Assembly: GCF_024979295.1 (NCBI RefSeq)
Contig: NZ_JANLCJ010000006.1
Span: forward strand, 62,001-126,000
Direction of reading: 5' to 3'
Source: Herbiconiux daphne
GTDB taxonomy: Bacteria > Actinomycetota > Actinomycetes > Actinomycetales > Microbacteriaceae
Length of the DNA: 64,000 nucleotides
A program made the translations under genes and the position numbers. Below are positions 1 to 7,359 of this stretch, in pieces. The notes below the pieces were generated by a model. That model searched no databases. It was not told where the DNA came from and worked only from the letters and a program-made list of their open reading frames with translations. Position 1 is the stretch's first letter. Each line of letters starts with the position of its first letter.

Positions 1-156
1 CCGCACACCGGTCGACTCGGCCTCGAACGCGACGTGACCGGCATCCGCGGTTGCCCGCCGGCGCCCCCACACGACGAGTTGCATGCCGAACCGGATGGCG
101 AGGAGACTCAGCCCCCGCGGCCGGCCCGAGCGAACGGCCTGGGTGATGGTGGACAT
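1..156 (-). CDS. Hypothetical protein, partial at window edge
   Basis: An open frame of 52 codons begins with ATG at 156 and runs off the left edge, so only the N-terminus is visible. It starts MSTITQAVRSGRPRG, then a mildly hydrophobic stretch (LSLLAIRFGMQLVVW) followed by GRRR. The start lies one base after the stop of the upstream regulator gene, so the two are almost certainly cotranscribed. I do not recognise the family. A small regulator-linked membrane protein, or the N-terminus of a transporter or hypothetical protein controlled by the regulator, are both possible. Confidence 0.45.
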   Translation of the reverse strand, partial: MSTITQAVRSGRPRGLSLLAIRFGMQLVVWGRRRATADAGHVAFEAESTGVR

Positions 157-157
157 C

Positions 158-787
158 TCATTCACTCTCCTTGGGCTCTTCGACCCCGTCCATGACGGGG
201 AAGGCGTTGAACTGGAACTGCACCGGCCGGGAGCCCGGCACGGGGTTGTTGCGCTGGTCGCGATGGCGCTCGAGGAAGCGCTGCATCACGCCCTCGATCT
301 CGTCGACGACCTCGCGCAACTGCTCGGCCGTCAGTTGCGCGTTCATGGTCGACACCATGTTGGAGTCCACCCACTCCTTCGGCAGCTCCTGGTCGCGGCG
401 GCGGATGAAGTCGTGGAACAGCGCCTGCCGCTGACGTTCCCATTCCCACTCGACGAGGTCGCTCGCGGCCCGCGCGGCCGCCGTGTCGGGCAGCGCACGC
501 GAATCGAGCTCGATGCCGCCGGGCGGGCGCTCCCACCAGCGGTCGCGGCCCGAGCCCCGGCCCGGGATCTCGCGCACGAAATCGTGCCGCGCGAGTTGCC
601 GAAGGTGGTAGCTCGTCGAGCCGCTCGACTCGCCGAGGCGCTCGGCCAGGCCGCTCGCCGTCTGCGGACCGTAGACCGACAGGGCGTCGAGAATCTGCAC
701 CCGCAGCGGATGCGCGAGACCCTTCAACGACGTCATGTCGATGCGACGGCCCGCGGGCCGGGGTTCGGGTTCTCTCTCGTCGTCCAT
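158..787 (-). CDS. ArsR-type winged-helix transcriptional regulator
   Basis: 209 aa. Residues about 18-75 form a winged helix-turn-helix of ArsR type (LAHPLRVQILDALSVYGPQT followed by ASGLAERLGES and a YHLRQLARHDFV recognition segment). The C-terminal half is a helical, charged extension (WEWERQRQALFHDF, EVVDEIEGVMQRFLERH) as in actinobacterial helix-turn-helix proteins of about 200 aa that control a neighbouring transporter. I chose ATG 787 over the upstream TTG 808 because a -35/-10 pair places transcription at or next to 787. A perfect inverted repeat sits in that promoter, so autoregulation is likely. The next gene (1-156) follows after one base. The ligand is unknown; no arsenic-type cysteine pair is seen. 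Confidence 0.85.
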   Translation of the reverse strand: MDDEREPEPRPAGRRIDMTSLKGLAHPLRVQILDALSVYGPQTASGLAERLGESSGSTSYHLRQLARHDFVREIPGRGSGRDRWWERPPGGIELDSRALPDTAAARAASDLVEWEWERQRQALFHDFIRRRDQELPKEWVDSNMVSTMNAQLTAEQLREVVDEIEGVMQRFLERHRDQRNNPVPGSRPVQFQFNAFPVMDGVEEPKESE

Positions 788-793
788 AATGCA

Positions 794-822
794 AAGATAC
801 CGTTGCAAAGACTACTTTGCAA
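794..822 (-). promoter_or_regulatory. Promoter and operator of the ArsR-type regulator
   Basis: On the minus strand TTGCAA (822-817), a 17-nt spacer and TATCTT (799-794) form a good promoter, and ATG 787 follows 6 nt after the -10, so the mRNA is probably leaderless. A perfect inverted repeat TTGCAAAG-ACTA-CTTTGCAA (803-822) covers the -35 and spacer. Two further CTTTGC half-sites occur at 791-796 and about 829-834. This is the geometry of an autorepressor operator. Confidence 0.75.
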
Positions 823-843
823 ATGTTTCTTTGCGGTTCGCGA

Positions 844-2553
844 TCAGGCGCGCACCCCCGCCGATCCGATCGCCACGTGCACCGAGGCCACCGCGCTCGC
901 CCCCTCGCCCACGGCCGCCGCCACCCGCTTCATCGAGCCGAGCCGCACGTCGCCGGCGGCGAACACTCCCGGCACGCTCGTTTCGAAGGGCAGCGGATGC
1001 CGCCCCAGCACGTCCCAGGCCTCACCCAGGTCGTCGGCCGCGAGCGCCCCGTCGGTGCGCACGAACCCGTTCTCGTCGACCGCCACGCCCGTCAGCCACG
1101 AGGTCGCCGGCCGGGCGCCGATGAAGCAGAACAGCCCGTGGCATTCGTGCCGGCTGGTCTCTCCGGTGGCGCGATGGGTGACCTCGATCGTCGCGAGCGA
1201 GCTTCCCCCCTCGAGCCCCGTCACCTCGGCGCCGACGTGGATGGCCACCCGCTCGTCGGCCTTCAGCCGCTCGACGAGGTAGTTCGACATGCCGGCCGAG
1301 AGATCGTCGCCGCGCACCACCAGGCACACGCGGCTGCCGAGCCCCGCGAGATAGAGGGCTGCCTGACCGGCCGAGTTCGCCCCGCCCACCACGGCCACCG
1401 GCCGCGCGCCGCACTCCCGGGCCTCGAGCGCCGTCGCCGCGTAGTAGATGCCCGCGCCCTCGAAGTCGGCCCAGCGCTCGAGCGGCAGCGCGCGATAACG
1501 CGCCCCCGAGGCGATCACCACCGACTTCGCCGACACCTCGGTGCCGTCGGAGAGCGAGAGCAGCAGCCGATCGGCGCCCGTGTCGAGGGCCACGACCTCG
1601 CACGGGCTGAACAGCTGGGCGCCGAACTTCACGGCCTGCACGGCAGCTCGGCCGGTGAGGTCGGCGCCGCTCAGCCCGTTCGGAAAGCCGAGGTAGTTCT
1701 CGATGCGCGAGCTCGCCGCCGCCTGGCCGCCCGGGCCCACGGCATCCAGCAGCACGGTGCGCAGCCCCTCCGACGCCCCGTAGACAGCGGCTGCCAACCC
1801 GGCCGGGCCGCCGCCGATCACCGCGAGGTCGACCGAGTCGCGCGACTGCGGCTGGTAGCTGAGCCCCAGCTGCTCGGCCACCTCGCCCGGGGTCGCGTTC
1901 CGCAGGATGCGGTCGTGCAGCAGCACCGCCGGCAGATCGGATGCCGCCACCGACGTCGTGCGCATGAGCGCGATGCCGGCCATCGACTCCGAGTCGAACC
2001 ACAGGTGCGGCAGGTCGAGCCGCGCCACCCAGGTGCGCAGAGCGAGCGAAGCGCTCGAGAGCGGGGTGCCGATGATCTCGAGGCTGCGCTGCGCCTCGCT
2101 CTCCTGCAGCAGCCGGCGACGCGCGAGAAGGGTGCGCAGGATCACGTCGGAGAGCTCGCCGTCTTCGGCCATCAGCACCCGGAAGCGGTCGGGGGCGATG
2201 CGATGGATGCGCCCGCCCTCGGTGACCCGCGCGGTCACGAACACCGTCTGACCGGTGAGCAGGTTGAGCTCCCCGAGGAAGCGGCCTGGCCCGTGCGTCA
2301 CGATCACGCTCTCGGGGGCATCGCGGGTGGCCTCGCGCACGATGTCGACGCGCCCGGTCTCGATCACGACGAGGTCGTAGCTGCGGTCGCCGGTGCGGAA
2401 CAGGATGTCGCCCTCCGCGACCTCGGCCGGCGTGCCGTAGGCGCGCAGCCGGGTGAGCTGGGCGGGGTCGAGCTCGGGGCCGACCGACTGTCGGGGGTCG
2501 GCATCCGGAATGGGGTCGGGCTCGGCGTTCAGCTCGGGATCGGGGGTCGTCAT
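844..2553 (-). CDS. Three-domain FAD oxidoreductase (cNMP-binding, glutaredoxin-like, TrxR-like)
   Basis: 569 aa. Residues about 35-150 are a cyclic-nucleotide-binding (CAP_ED) fold (EGDILFRTGDRSYDLVVIETG, FLGELNLLTGQ). Residues about 155-235 look like a glutaredoxin/thioredoxin fold without a CxxC (IIGTPLSSASLALRTWV, DLPAVLLHDRILRNAT). From about 240 there is a thioredoxin-reductase-like flavoprotein: GGGPAG 247-252 for FAD, a second dinucleotide motif VVGGANSAGQAALYLA near 388-403, and FAAGDVR near 541. Where low-molecular-weight thioredoxin reductases carry CxxC after the first domain, this protein reads GIYYAATALEA (368-378), with no cysteine pair. It may therefore reduce a substrate directly by NAD(P)H-flavin chemistry. 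A TAGGGT -10 lies 6 nt before ATG 2553. It diverges from alkB. Confidence 0.85.
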   Translation of the reverse strand: MTTPDPELNAEPDPIPDADPRQSVGPELDPAQLTRLRAYGTPAEVAEGDILFRTGDRSYDLVVIETGRVDIVREATRDAPESVIVTHGPGRFLGELNLLTGQTVFVTARVTEGGRIHRIAPDRFRVLMAEDGELSDVILRTLLARRRLLQESEAQRSLEIIGTPLSSASLALRTWVARLDLPHLWFDSESMAGIALMRTTSVAASDLPAVLLHDRILRNATPGEVAEQLGLSYQPQSRDSVDLAVIGGGPAGLAAAVYGASEGLRTVLLDAVGPGGQAAASSRIENYLGFPNGLSGADLTGRAAVQAVKFGAQLFSPCEVVALDTGADRLLLSLSDGTEVSAKSVVIASGARYRALPLERWADFEGAGIYYAATALEARECGARPVAVVGGANSAGQAALYLAGLGSRVCLVVRGDDLSAGMSNYLVERLKADERVAIHVGAEVTGLEGGSSLATIEVTHRATGETSRHECHGLFCFIGARPATSWLTGVAVDENGFVRTDGALAADDLGEAWDVLGRHPLPFETSVPGVFAAGDVRLGSMKRVAAAVGEGASAVASVHVAIGSAGVRA

Positions 2554-2559
2554 GCGGCA

Positions 2560-2565
2560 ACCCTA
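2560..2565 (-). promoter_or_regulatory. -10 element, leaderless promoter of the oxidoreductase
   Basis: TAGGGT read on the minus strand, followed by 6 nt and then ATG 2553. No Shine-Dalgarno sequence can fit, so the transcript is expected to start at the ATG. Confidence 0.55.
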
Positions 2566-2623
2566 GGCGAAGCGCGTGTCGCGGTCATCGTGTATTCGTC
2601 GAACGCATGCGACACGAACACTC

Positions 2624-2641
2624 TTCGAACATATGTTCGAA
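2624..2641 (+). promoter_or_regulatory. LexA (SOS) box upstream of alkB
   Basis: TTCGAACATATGTTCGAA is an 18-bp perfect palindrome matching the CGAAC-N4-GTTCG LexA consensus known from Gram-positive bacteria and mycobacteria. It covers the expected -35 and spacer of the alkB promoter (-10 at 2648-2653), so LexA would block RNA polymerase. It also lies about 60-90 bp upstream of the divergent oxidoreductase gene. Confidence 0.85.
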
Positions 2642-2647
2642 TATGGC

Positions 2648-2653
2648 TAAGCT
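2648..2653 (+). promoter_or_regulatory. -10 element, leaderless promoter of alkB
   Basis: TAAGCT followed by 7 nt and then ATG 2661. This spacing supports ATG 2661 rather than 2643 as the start and implies a leaderless mRNA. The LexA box lies immediately upstream. Confidence 0.6.
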
Positions 2654-2660
2654 GTCTTCC

Positions 2661-3293
2661 ATGAATCTCGACTTCCAGACCTCGCTCTTCGACGACATCG
2701 ACGCCGACCCCGAGCTCGAAGAACTGCCGGGCACCGTCGAACGCACCATGCTCGACGCCGGCGCGTGGGTCGACCTGCGGCCGGGCTGGGTCACGAACTC
2801 CGACGCGCTGTTCGAACGGCTCGCGGTGGATGTGCCGTGGCACGCCGACCGCCGCGAGATGTACGACCGGGTCGTCGACGTGCCCCGGCTGGTGTCGCAC
2901 TTCGGCTCGGGTGCTGCCTATCCCGATACGGTGCTCACACGGGCGCAGCACGCCCTCAACGACTACTACGGCCGGCCACCCGGCCAGGTGTTCGACACCG
3001 CGGGTCTGTGCTTCTATCGCACGGGCGACGACAGCGTCGCCTGGCACGGCGACCGGGTGGGCCGCACGATCGACCGCGACACGATGGTGGCCATCGTGTC
3101 GGTGGGGGCGGCGCGCACGCTCTCGCTGCGGCCGAAAGGCGGGGGCGAGACGCTGCGCTTCCCGGTGGGCCACGGCGACCTGGTGGTGATGGGCGGCAGC
3201 TGCCAGCGCACCCACGAGCACGCCATCCTCAAGACGAAGCAGGCGGTGGGGCCGCGCATCAGCGTGCAGTTCCGGCCGGTGTGGCCGAAGTGA
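2661..3293 (+). CDS. alkB: AlkB-family 2-oxoglutarate/Fe(II)-dependent dioxygenase
   Basis: 210 aa with the start at MNLDFQTSLFDD. It is a DNA/RNA dealkylation dioxygenase: the Fe-binding HxD is visible in VAWHGDRVGR, the distal histidine in QRTHEHAILKTK, and the 2-oxoglutarate-binding arginine in GPRISVQFRP. The length is typical of the bacterial AlkB/ALKBH group. Earlier in-frame ATG codons (2607, 2643) overlap or precede the LexA box and -10, so 2661 is preferred. The operator makes it an SOS gene, unlike E. coli alkB, which belongs to the Ada regulon. It is convergent with the haem operon end (hemD, 3330). The product should reverse N1-methyladenine and N3-methylcytosine lesions. Confidence 0.9.
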   Translation: MNLDFQTSLFDDIDADPELEELPGTVERTMLDAGAWVDLRPGWVTNSDALFERLAVDVPWHADRREMYDRVVDVPRLVSHFGSGAAYPDTVLTRAQHALNDYYGRPPGQVFDTAGLCFYRTGDDSVAWHGDRVGRTIDRDTMVAIVSVGAARTLSLRPKGGGETLRFPVGHGDLVVMGGSCQRTHEHAILKTKQAVGPRISVQFRPVWPK

Positions 3294-3319
3294 CCGCCGG
3301 TGTGGCCGACGCGGGCGAG
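3278..3319 (+). repeat. Tandem duplication (21 bp x 2) over the alkB stop codon
   Basis: Two adjacent 21-bp units, 3278-3298 and 3299-3319, both begin GGTGTGGCCGA. The first contains the alkB stop TGA (3291-3293). The second is diverged in its last third. This is one of several stop-codon-overlapping duplications in the window. Confidence 0.6.
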
Positions 3320-3329
3320 AGGCCCCGGC

Positions 3330-4121
3330 TCAGGAGTCGACGGCGGCTCGGCGAGCGTTCGCCACCTCGATCACCGCGTTGATGAGCGACTCGGCCGAAC
3401 GGCCTTTGGCGATCACGTCGACGCGCAGGCCGTAGGCCCGGGCGTCTTCGGCGGTGCGCGGGCCGATCGCGGCGACGAGGGTGCTCTCGGGAATCGGGCC
3501 GAGCTGCAGTTGCACCTGCTCGGCCACCGACCCCGAGGTCACCATGACGGCGTCGATCGCCCCGGCGGCGATGTCGGCGCGGATCTGCGGATCGACCTCC
3601 ACGCCGATGGTGCGATAGGCCACCACCGATTCCACGGTGTGGCCGCGCTTGATGAGGCCCTCGGTCAGCACGGGCTTCGCGATGTCACTGCGCAAGGTGA
3701 GCACGCGCAGCTCGGGGCCGAACTGCTCGAATCGCTTCAGTTCGCGCAGCAGGCCCTTCGCCGAGTTGTCTTCGGGCGGCACCAGGTCGACCGTGTAGCC
3801 GGCGGCCATGAGCGCCGCGGCCGTGGTCTCGCCGACCGCGGCGATGTGGGTCGACGACGGCACGGTGGCCTGATGGGCGGTCAGCACGTCGACCGTCGTG
3901 GCGCTGGTCATGGTGAGCCAGTCGAACGAGCCGGCCGCCAGTGCCTCGAGCGCGCGCTCCAGCGTCTCGGCGTCTTCGGTGGGGGCGAAGTTGATCATCG
4001 GCGCCACGATGGGCTTCGCGCCGACGGCACGCAGATCGGCCGCGACGCCGTGCCCCCACGGGCCGCCACGCGGAACCAGGATGCGCCAGCCGCCGAGCGG
4101 CCGCTGCGACCATGCCGTCAT
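3330..4121 (-). CDS. hemD: Uroporphyrinogen-III synthase
   Basis: 263 aa, starting MTAWSQRPLGGWRILVPRGG at ATG 4121. HemD closes and inverts ring D of hydroxymethylbilane to uroporphyrinogen III in the cytoplasm. The fold shows two alternating Rossmann-like lobes: the DWLTMTSATTVDVLTAH and TSGSVAEQVQ segments and IGPRTAEDARAYGL are characteristic. The start overlaps the hemC stop by 4 bases (ATGA), so translation is coupled. The apparent N-terminal extension of this frame, which would start at 4385, is the antisense shadow of hemC and is rejected. It is the last gene of the minus-strand haem cluster; hemB, which often follows, is not present. Confidence 0.9.
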   Translation of the reverse strand: MTAWSQRPLGGWRILVPRGGPWGHGVAADLRAVGAKPIVAPMINFAPTEDAETLERALEALAAGSFDWLTMTSATTVDVLTAHQATVPSSTHIAAVGETTAAALMAAGYTVDLVPPEDNSAKGLLRELKRFEQFGPELRVLTLRSDIAKPVLTEGLIKRGHTVESVVAYRTIGVEVDPQIRADIAAGAIDAVMVTSGSVAEQVQLQLGPIPESTLVAAIGPRTAEDARAYGLRVDVIAKGRSAESLINAVIEVANARRAAVDS

Positions 4122-5092
4122 TCCGACCCGCCCGGCCAGTAGTCTTCGCCGTGGCCGCCGTTCGCGGCCGCGCCGCCGACGGGGGCCAGTTCGGCCGCGC
4201 CGTCTTCGAGCAGCTGGGCCGCCACGGCCTGACCGAGCAGCTCGGCCACGAGGTGGTCGTCGCCGAGCAGTTCCGCCGAGCGTTCGCAGCCGAGTTCGGC
4301 CTCGCCGTCGGCCTGATACACCGTGGCCGAGAGGCGCAGCTCGTCGCCGTGCACGGTCGCGGTCGCGCCCACCGGCGCGGCGCATCCGGCTTCCAGCGCA
4401 GCCAGCACCGAGCGCTCGGCGAGAACGGCCGTGCGCGTCGGCGTGTGCTCGATGCTCAACAACTCGGGAATGCTGTCTCCCTCTCGGGTTTCGATCGCCA
4501 GCGCACCCTGCCCCGGCGCGGTGGGCCAGAGGTCGAGTGCGAAGAGTTCGGTTGCTGCGTCTAGCCTACCCAGCCTTCCGAGCCCCGCTGACGCGAGCAC
4601 GACGGCGTCGAGATCTCCGTCGGTCAGCCGGCCCAGCCGGGTGTCGACATTGCCCCGGATGTCGACGATCGTGAGATCGGGCCGCAGGCTGAGCAGCTGG
4701 GCGACGCGGCGAGGCGACCCGGTGCCGACCCGCGCACCTTCCGGCAGCTCGTCGAGGGTCAGACCCTCCCGCGTGCAGAGGGCGTCGCGCGCGTCTTCGC
4801 GCTCCGGAACCGCCCCGATCACGAGGCCCGGGTAGGGCGCGGTCGGCAGGTCTTTGAGGGAGTGCACGATCAGGTCGCAGTCACCCGCCACGAGCGCTTC
4901 GCGCAGGGCGCTCGCGAACACCCCGGTGCCGCCGAGACTCGCGAGCGACTCCTTCGAGCGGTCGCCCTCCGAGGTGATGATGACGATCTCGATCTCGGCG
5001 CCGGTGGCCTCGGTGAGCGCCGCCGCCACCAGGCCGGTCTGGGCGCGCGCGAGTGCACTGCCACGAGTGGCGATGCGAAGGGCCGTCGTCAC
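4118..5092 (-). CDS. hemC: Hydroxymethylbilane synthase (porphobilinogen deaminase)
   Basis: 324 aa. It polymerises four porphobilinogens on a covalent dipyrromethane cofactor. Visible features are the N-terminal TTALRIATRGSALARAQ, HSLKDLPT, GTGSPRRVAQL and DIRGNVDTRL substrate-binding segments, and LEAGCAAPVGA, whose cysteine carries the cofactor. I chose GTG 5092, preceded by an AGGA-type ribosome site (GAGGAAAGCAGC), over upstream starts that would read into the hemH 3' flank. It lies 22 bp downstream of hemH and overlaps hemD. Length is normal for the family. Confidence 0.93.
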   Translation of the reverse strand: MTTALRIATRGSALARAQTGLVAAALTEATGAEIEIVIITSEGDRSKESLASLGGTGVFASALREALVAGDCDLIVHSLKDLPTAPYPGLVIGAVPEREDARDALCTREGLTLDELPEGARVGTGSPRRVAQLLSLRPDLTIVDIRGNVDTRLGRLTDGDLDAVVLASAGLGRLGRLDAATELFALDLWPTAPGQGALAIETREGDSIPELLSIEHTPTRTAVLAERSVLAALEAGCAAPVGATATVHGDELRLSATVYQADGEAELGCERSAELLGDDHLVAELLGQAVAAQLLEDGAAELAPVGGAAANGGHGEDYWPGGSE

Positions 5093-5114
5093 GCTGCTTT
5101 CCTCACCCTGGTGG

Positions 5115-6281
5115 TCACGGGGCCAGCCCCGCATCGGCGGGCTTGAAGCCCAGCCGCACGTTCTCGCAACACCCCGGGCGGCACACGTCATACCAGGGGC
5201 CGAGGTCGGTGAGCGAGGCGCGGTCGTCGACGGGCGTGCCGTTGACGCGCTCGAGCACGAGGTCGACGAGACCGGAGACGTAGTTCGGGTCGACGCCGGG
5301 GGTGGGCACCCGGATGCCGGCGAGCCCGTGCTCCTCGCACGACTCGAGCGCCTCGTTGTCGAGATCCCACATCACTTCCATGTGGTCGCTCACGAAACCG
5401 AGCGGCACGATAACGACGGCCTTCACTCCGCGGGCGGGCAGCTCGGCAATGGCGTCGTTGATGTCGGGCTCGAGCCACGGCTGGGTCGGCGGGCCGGAAC
5501 GCGACTGGTAGACCAGTTGCCACGGGATGTCGACGCCCCCGGTCGCCGCGGCCATCACGACCTCGGCCACCGCACGGTGCTGGGCGGCATACGCCCCCTC
5601 GGGCCCGAACCCGCGCGCAGCAGGCCCCGACCGCTCGGCGTCGGCGCTCGGGATCGAGTGCGTCGTGAACAGCACCTCGATCTCACGCGTCACGTCGATG
5701 CCCTCGAAGCGCTGCTCGAACTCGGCGATCGCGGAGAAGACGCCGTCGATGAACGGCTGCACGAAACCGGGGTGGTCGAAGAACTGCCGCACCTTGTCGA
5801 TGGTGATCGTGCCCGAGAGGCCGGTCTCGTCGAGGGCCGCGGCGAAGTCCTCGCGGTATTGACGGCAGCTGGAGTAGGAGCTGTAGGCGCTCGTCGCGAT
5901 GGCGATGAGCGATCGGTAGCCGCGTTCGCCGGCGTCGATTAGGGCTTCGCGCAGGTAGGGATCCCAGTTGCGGTTGCCCCAGAGCACCGGCAGATCGATG
6001 CCGCGGTCGGCCAGCTCGGCCTCGAGCGCGGCTTTCAGCCGGCGGTTCTGGTCGTTGATGGGGCTCACGCCGCCGAAGGCGCGGTAGTGGTGCGCGACCT
6101 CTTCGAGCCGTTCGTCGGGGATGCCCCGGCCGCGTGTGACGTTACGCAGGAAGGGGATGACGTCGTCTTGCCCCTCCGGTCCGCCGAAGGAGGCGAGCAG
6201 GATGGCGTCGTAGGCGGTGGGCTCGGTGACGTGCTCCGGCCCGTCGGCCGCCGCCGGGCTGGCGTCGCGCACGAGGGTCAT
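5115..6281 (-). CDS. hemH: Coproporphyrin ferrochelatase (CpfC/HemH)
   Basis: 388 aa. In Actinomycetota this enzyme inserts Fe2+ into coproporphyrin III. The N-terminus has YDAILLASFGGPEGQDDVIPFL and the centre has TTHSIPSADA, containing the catalytic histidine. Four cysteines are arranged as in [2Fe-2S] actinobacterial ferrochelatases: one internal (YSSYSSCRQYRED) and a C-terminal cluster (VCRPGCCENVR). These probably bind an iron-sulfur cluster. It overlaps hemQ by 4 bases (ATGA), which fits CpfC handing coprohaem to HemQ. N-terminal residues 1-20 are a non-conserved extension, so a start slightly downstream is possible. Confidence 0.93.
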   Translation of the reverse strand: MTLVRDASPAAADGPEHVTEPTAYDAILLASFGGPEGQDDVIPFLRNVTRGRGIPDERLEEVAHHYRAFGGVSPINDQNRRLKAALEAELADRGIDLPVLWGNRNWDPYLREALIDAGERGYRSLIAIATSAYSSYSSCRQYREDFAAALDETGLSGTITIDKVRQFFDHPGFVQPFIDGVFSAIAEFEQRFEGIDVTREIEVLFTTHSIPSADAERSGPAARGFGPEGAYAAQHRAVAEVVMAAATGGVDIPWQLVYQSRSGPPTQPWLEPDINDAIAELPARGVKAVVIVPLGFVSDHMEVMWDLDNEALESCEEHGLAGIRVPTPGVDPNYVSGLVDLVLERVNGTPVDDRASLTDLGPWYDVCRPGCCENVRLGFKPADAGLAP

Positions 6282-7021
6282 TGCAGCACCTCGACGATCT
6301 CCGCCGTGGCGATGCGCCGGCCGGTGAAGAACGGAACCTCCTCACGCACGTGCATGCGGGCATCCGTCGCACGCAGGTGGCGCATCAGGTCGACCAGGTT
6401 GGTGAGCTCATCGTCTTCGAGGGCCAGGATCCACTCGTAGTCGCCGAGCGCGAACGAGGCGACCGTGTTGGTGAGCACCGAGCGGTATTGCGAGCCCTTG
6501 CGGCCGTGGTCGGCGAGCATGGCACGCCGCTCGTCTTCGGGCAGCAGGTACCACTCGTAGGAGCGCACGAACGGGTAGACCGTGAGCCAGGCGGCCGGCT
6601 CCTTGCCGCGCATGAAGGCCGGCAGGTGGTTGGCCGAGAACTCGGCGTCGCGGTGAACGCCCATCGCGTTCCAGGTGGGCAGCAGGGGCGCGAACACGCG
6701 GGTGCGCCGCAACTGGCGCAGTGCCCACTGCAGCGTCTCGGGCGCGCTGCCGTGCAGCCAGACCATCACGTCGGCGTCGGCGCGCAGGCCGGAGACGTCG
6801 TAGAGGCCCCGCAGCATGACGTCTTCTTCTTCGATCGACACGATCGCGTCGTCGAGCTGGCCGATGGCGTCGGGCACGTCGGTGCCGTCGAGCCCCAGCG
6901 ACTCCTCGGGGTTGCGGCGGAACACCGCCCAGAGCGTGTAGCCGACGGCGGGGACCGTCTCGGAATCTTCGACATCGCGGGTGACGAACGCCTGAGCGTC
7001 TTCGACTGTCGGGTCAGTCAT
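6278..7021 (-). CDS. hemQ: Coprohaem decarboxylase (HemQ/ChdC)
   Basis: 247 aa, chlorite-dismutase superfamily. It performs the last step of the coproporphyrin pathway, oxidative decarboxylation of coprohaem to haem b. Recognisable blocks are VGYTLWAVFR, the central AFMRGKEPAAWLTVYPFVRSYEWYLLPEDERRAMLADHG (with the tyrosines of the YPFVRSYEWYLL segment and the proximal histidine in ADHG), and LTNTVASFALGDYEWILALE, followed by HVREEVPFFTGRR. Its presence with hemY and hemH identifies the Gram-positive route rather than the protoporphyrin route. It starts 35 bp after the DUF3618 gene and overlaps hemH. Confidence 0.93.
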   Translation of the reverse strand: MTDPTVEDAQAFVTRDVEDSETVPAVGYTLWAVFRRNPEESLGLDGTDVPDAIGQLDDAIVSIEEEDVMLRGLYDVSGLRADADVMVWLHGSAPETLQWALRQLRRTRVFAPLLPTWNAMGVHRDAEFSANHLPAFMRGKEPAAWLTVYPFVRSYEWYLLPEDERRAMLADHGRKGSQYRSVLTNTVASFALGDYEWILALEDDELTNLVDLMRHLRATDARMHVREEVPFFTGRRIATAEIVEVLQ

Positions 7022-7056
7022 GATCCTTCTTCGTGATTGGTGCGGTGATGGTGGAA

Positions 7057-7359
7057 CTACTTCTTCGACGCGAACCGGAAGCCGAGCACCGCGGCGGCCC
7101 CCACCGCTGCCACGGCGCCGACCGCGGCGGCGGTGAATCCGACCGGATTCTGCGCGCGGAAGCGATTGATGCTGCTCTTCAGCCGATGGGCCGCATGGCG
7201 GGCCTGCTTCGGCACGTTGAGCTTGAACTCGATGGCGTCGAGGGTGGCCTTGAGGTCGGCCCGTGTCTTCTCGATGTCGGCGTGCAGTTCGGCCTTGCTG
7301 CGCTGGGGTGCGGCGGGTTTCGCGGCATCCGCGCTCGTGGGCTTCGCGACGTCACTCAT
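7057..7359 (-). CDS. DUF3618 domain protein
   Basis: 100 aa. The N-terminal tail is Ala/Pro/Lys rich, then RSKAELHADIEKTRADLKATLDAIEFKLNVPKQ, the DUF3618 signature helix, and a single C-terminal membrane segment (GFTAAAVGAVAAVGAAAVLGFRF) ending in SKK. The function is not known. In actinobacteria such proteins occur next to the holin-X-like protein found just upstream, with which it overlaps by 4 bases. It is probably an envelope or stress-associated membrane protein that partners with the two preceding genes. Confidence 0.8.
   Translation of the reverse strand: MSDVAKPTSADAAKPAAPQRSKAELHADIEKTRADLKATLDAIEFKLNVPKQARHAAHRLKSSINRFRAQNPVGFTAAAVGAVAAVGAAAVLGFRFASKK

Noticed and set aside
844..2664. 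Long plus-strand frame opposite the FAD oxidoreductase
   Set aside because: His/Arg/Ala-rich antisense shadow with no domain; typical of G+C-rich codon positions.
4122..4385. N-terminal extension of hemD
   Set aside because: The Arg-rich sequence is the antisense shadow of hemC; ATG 4121 overlaps the hemC stop in the usual coupled way.
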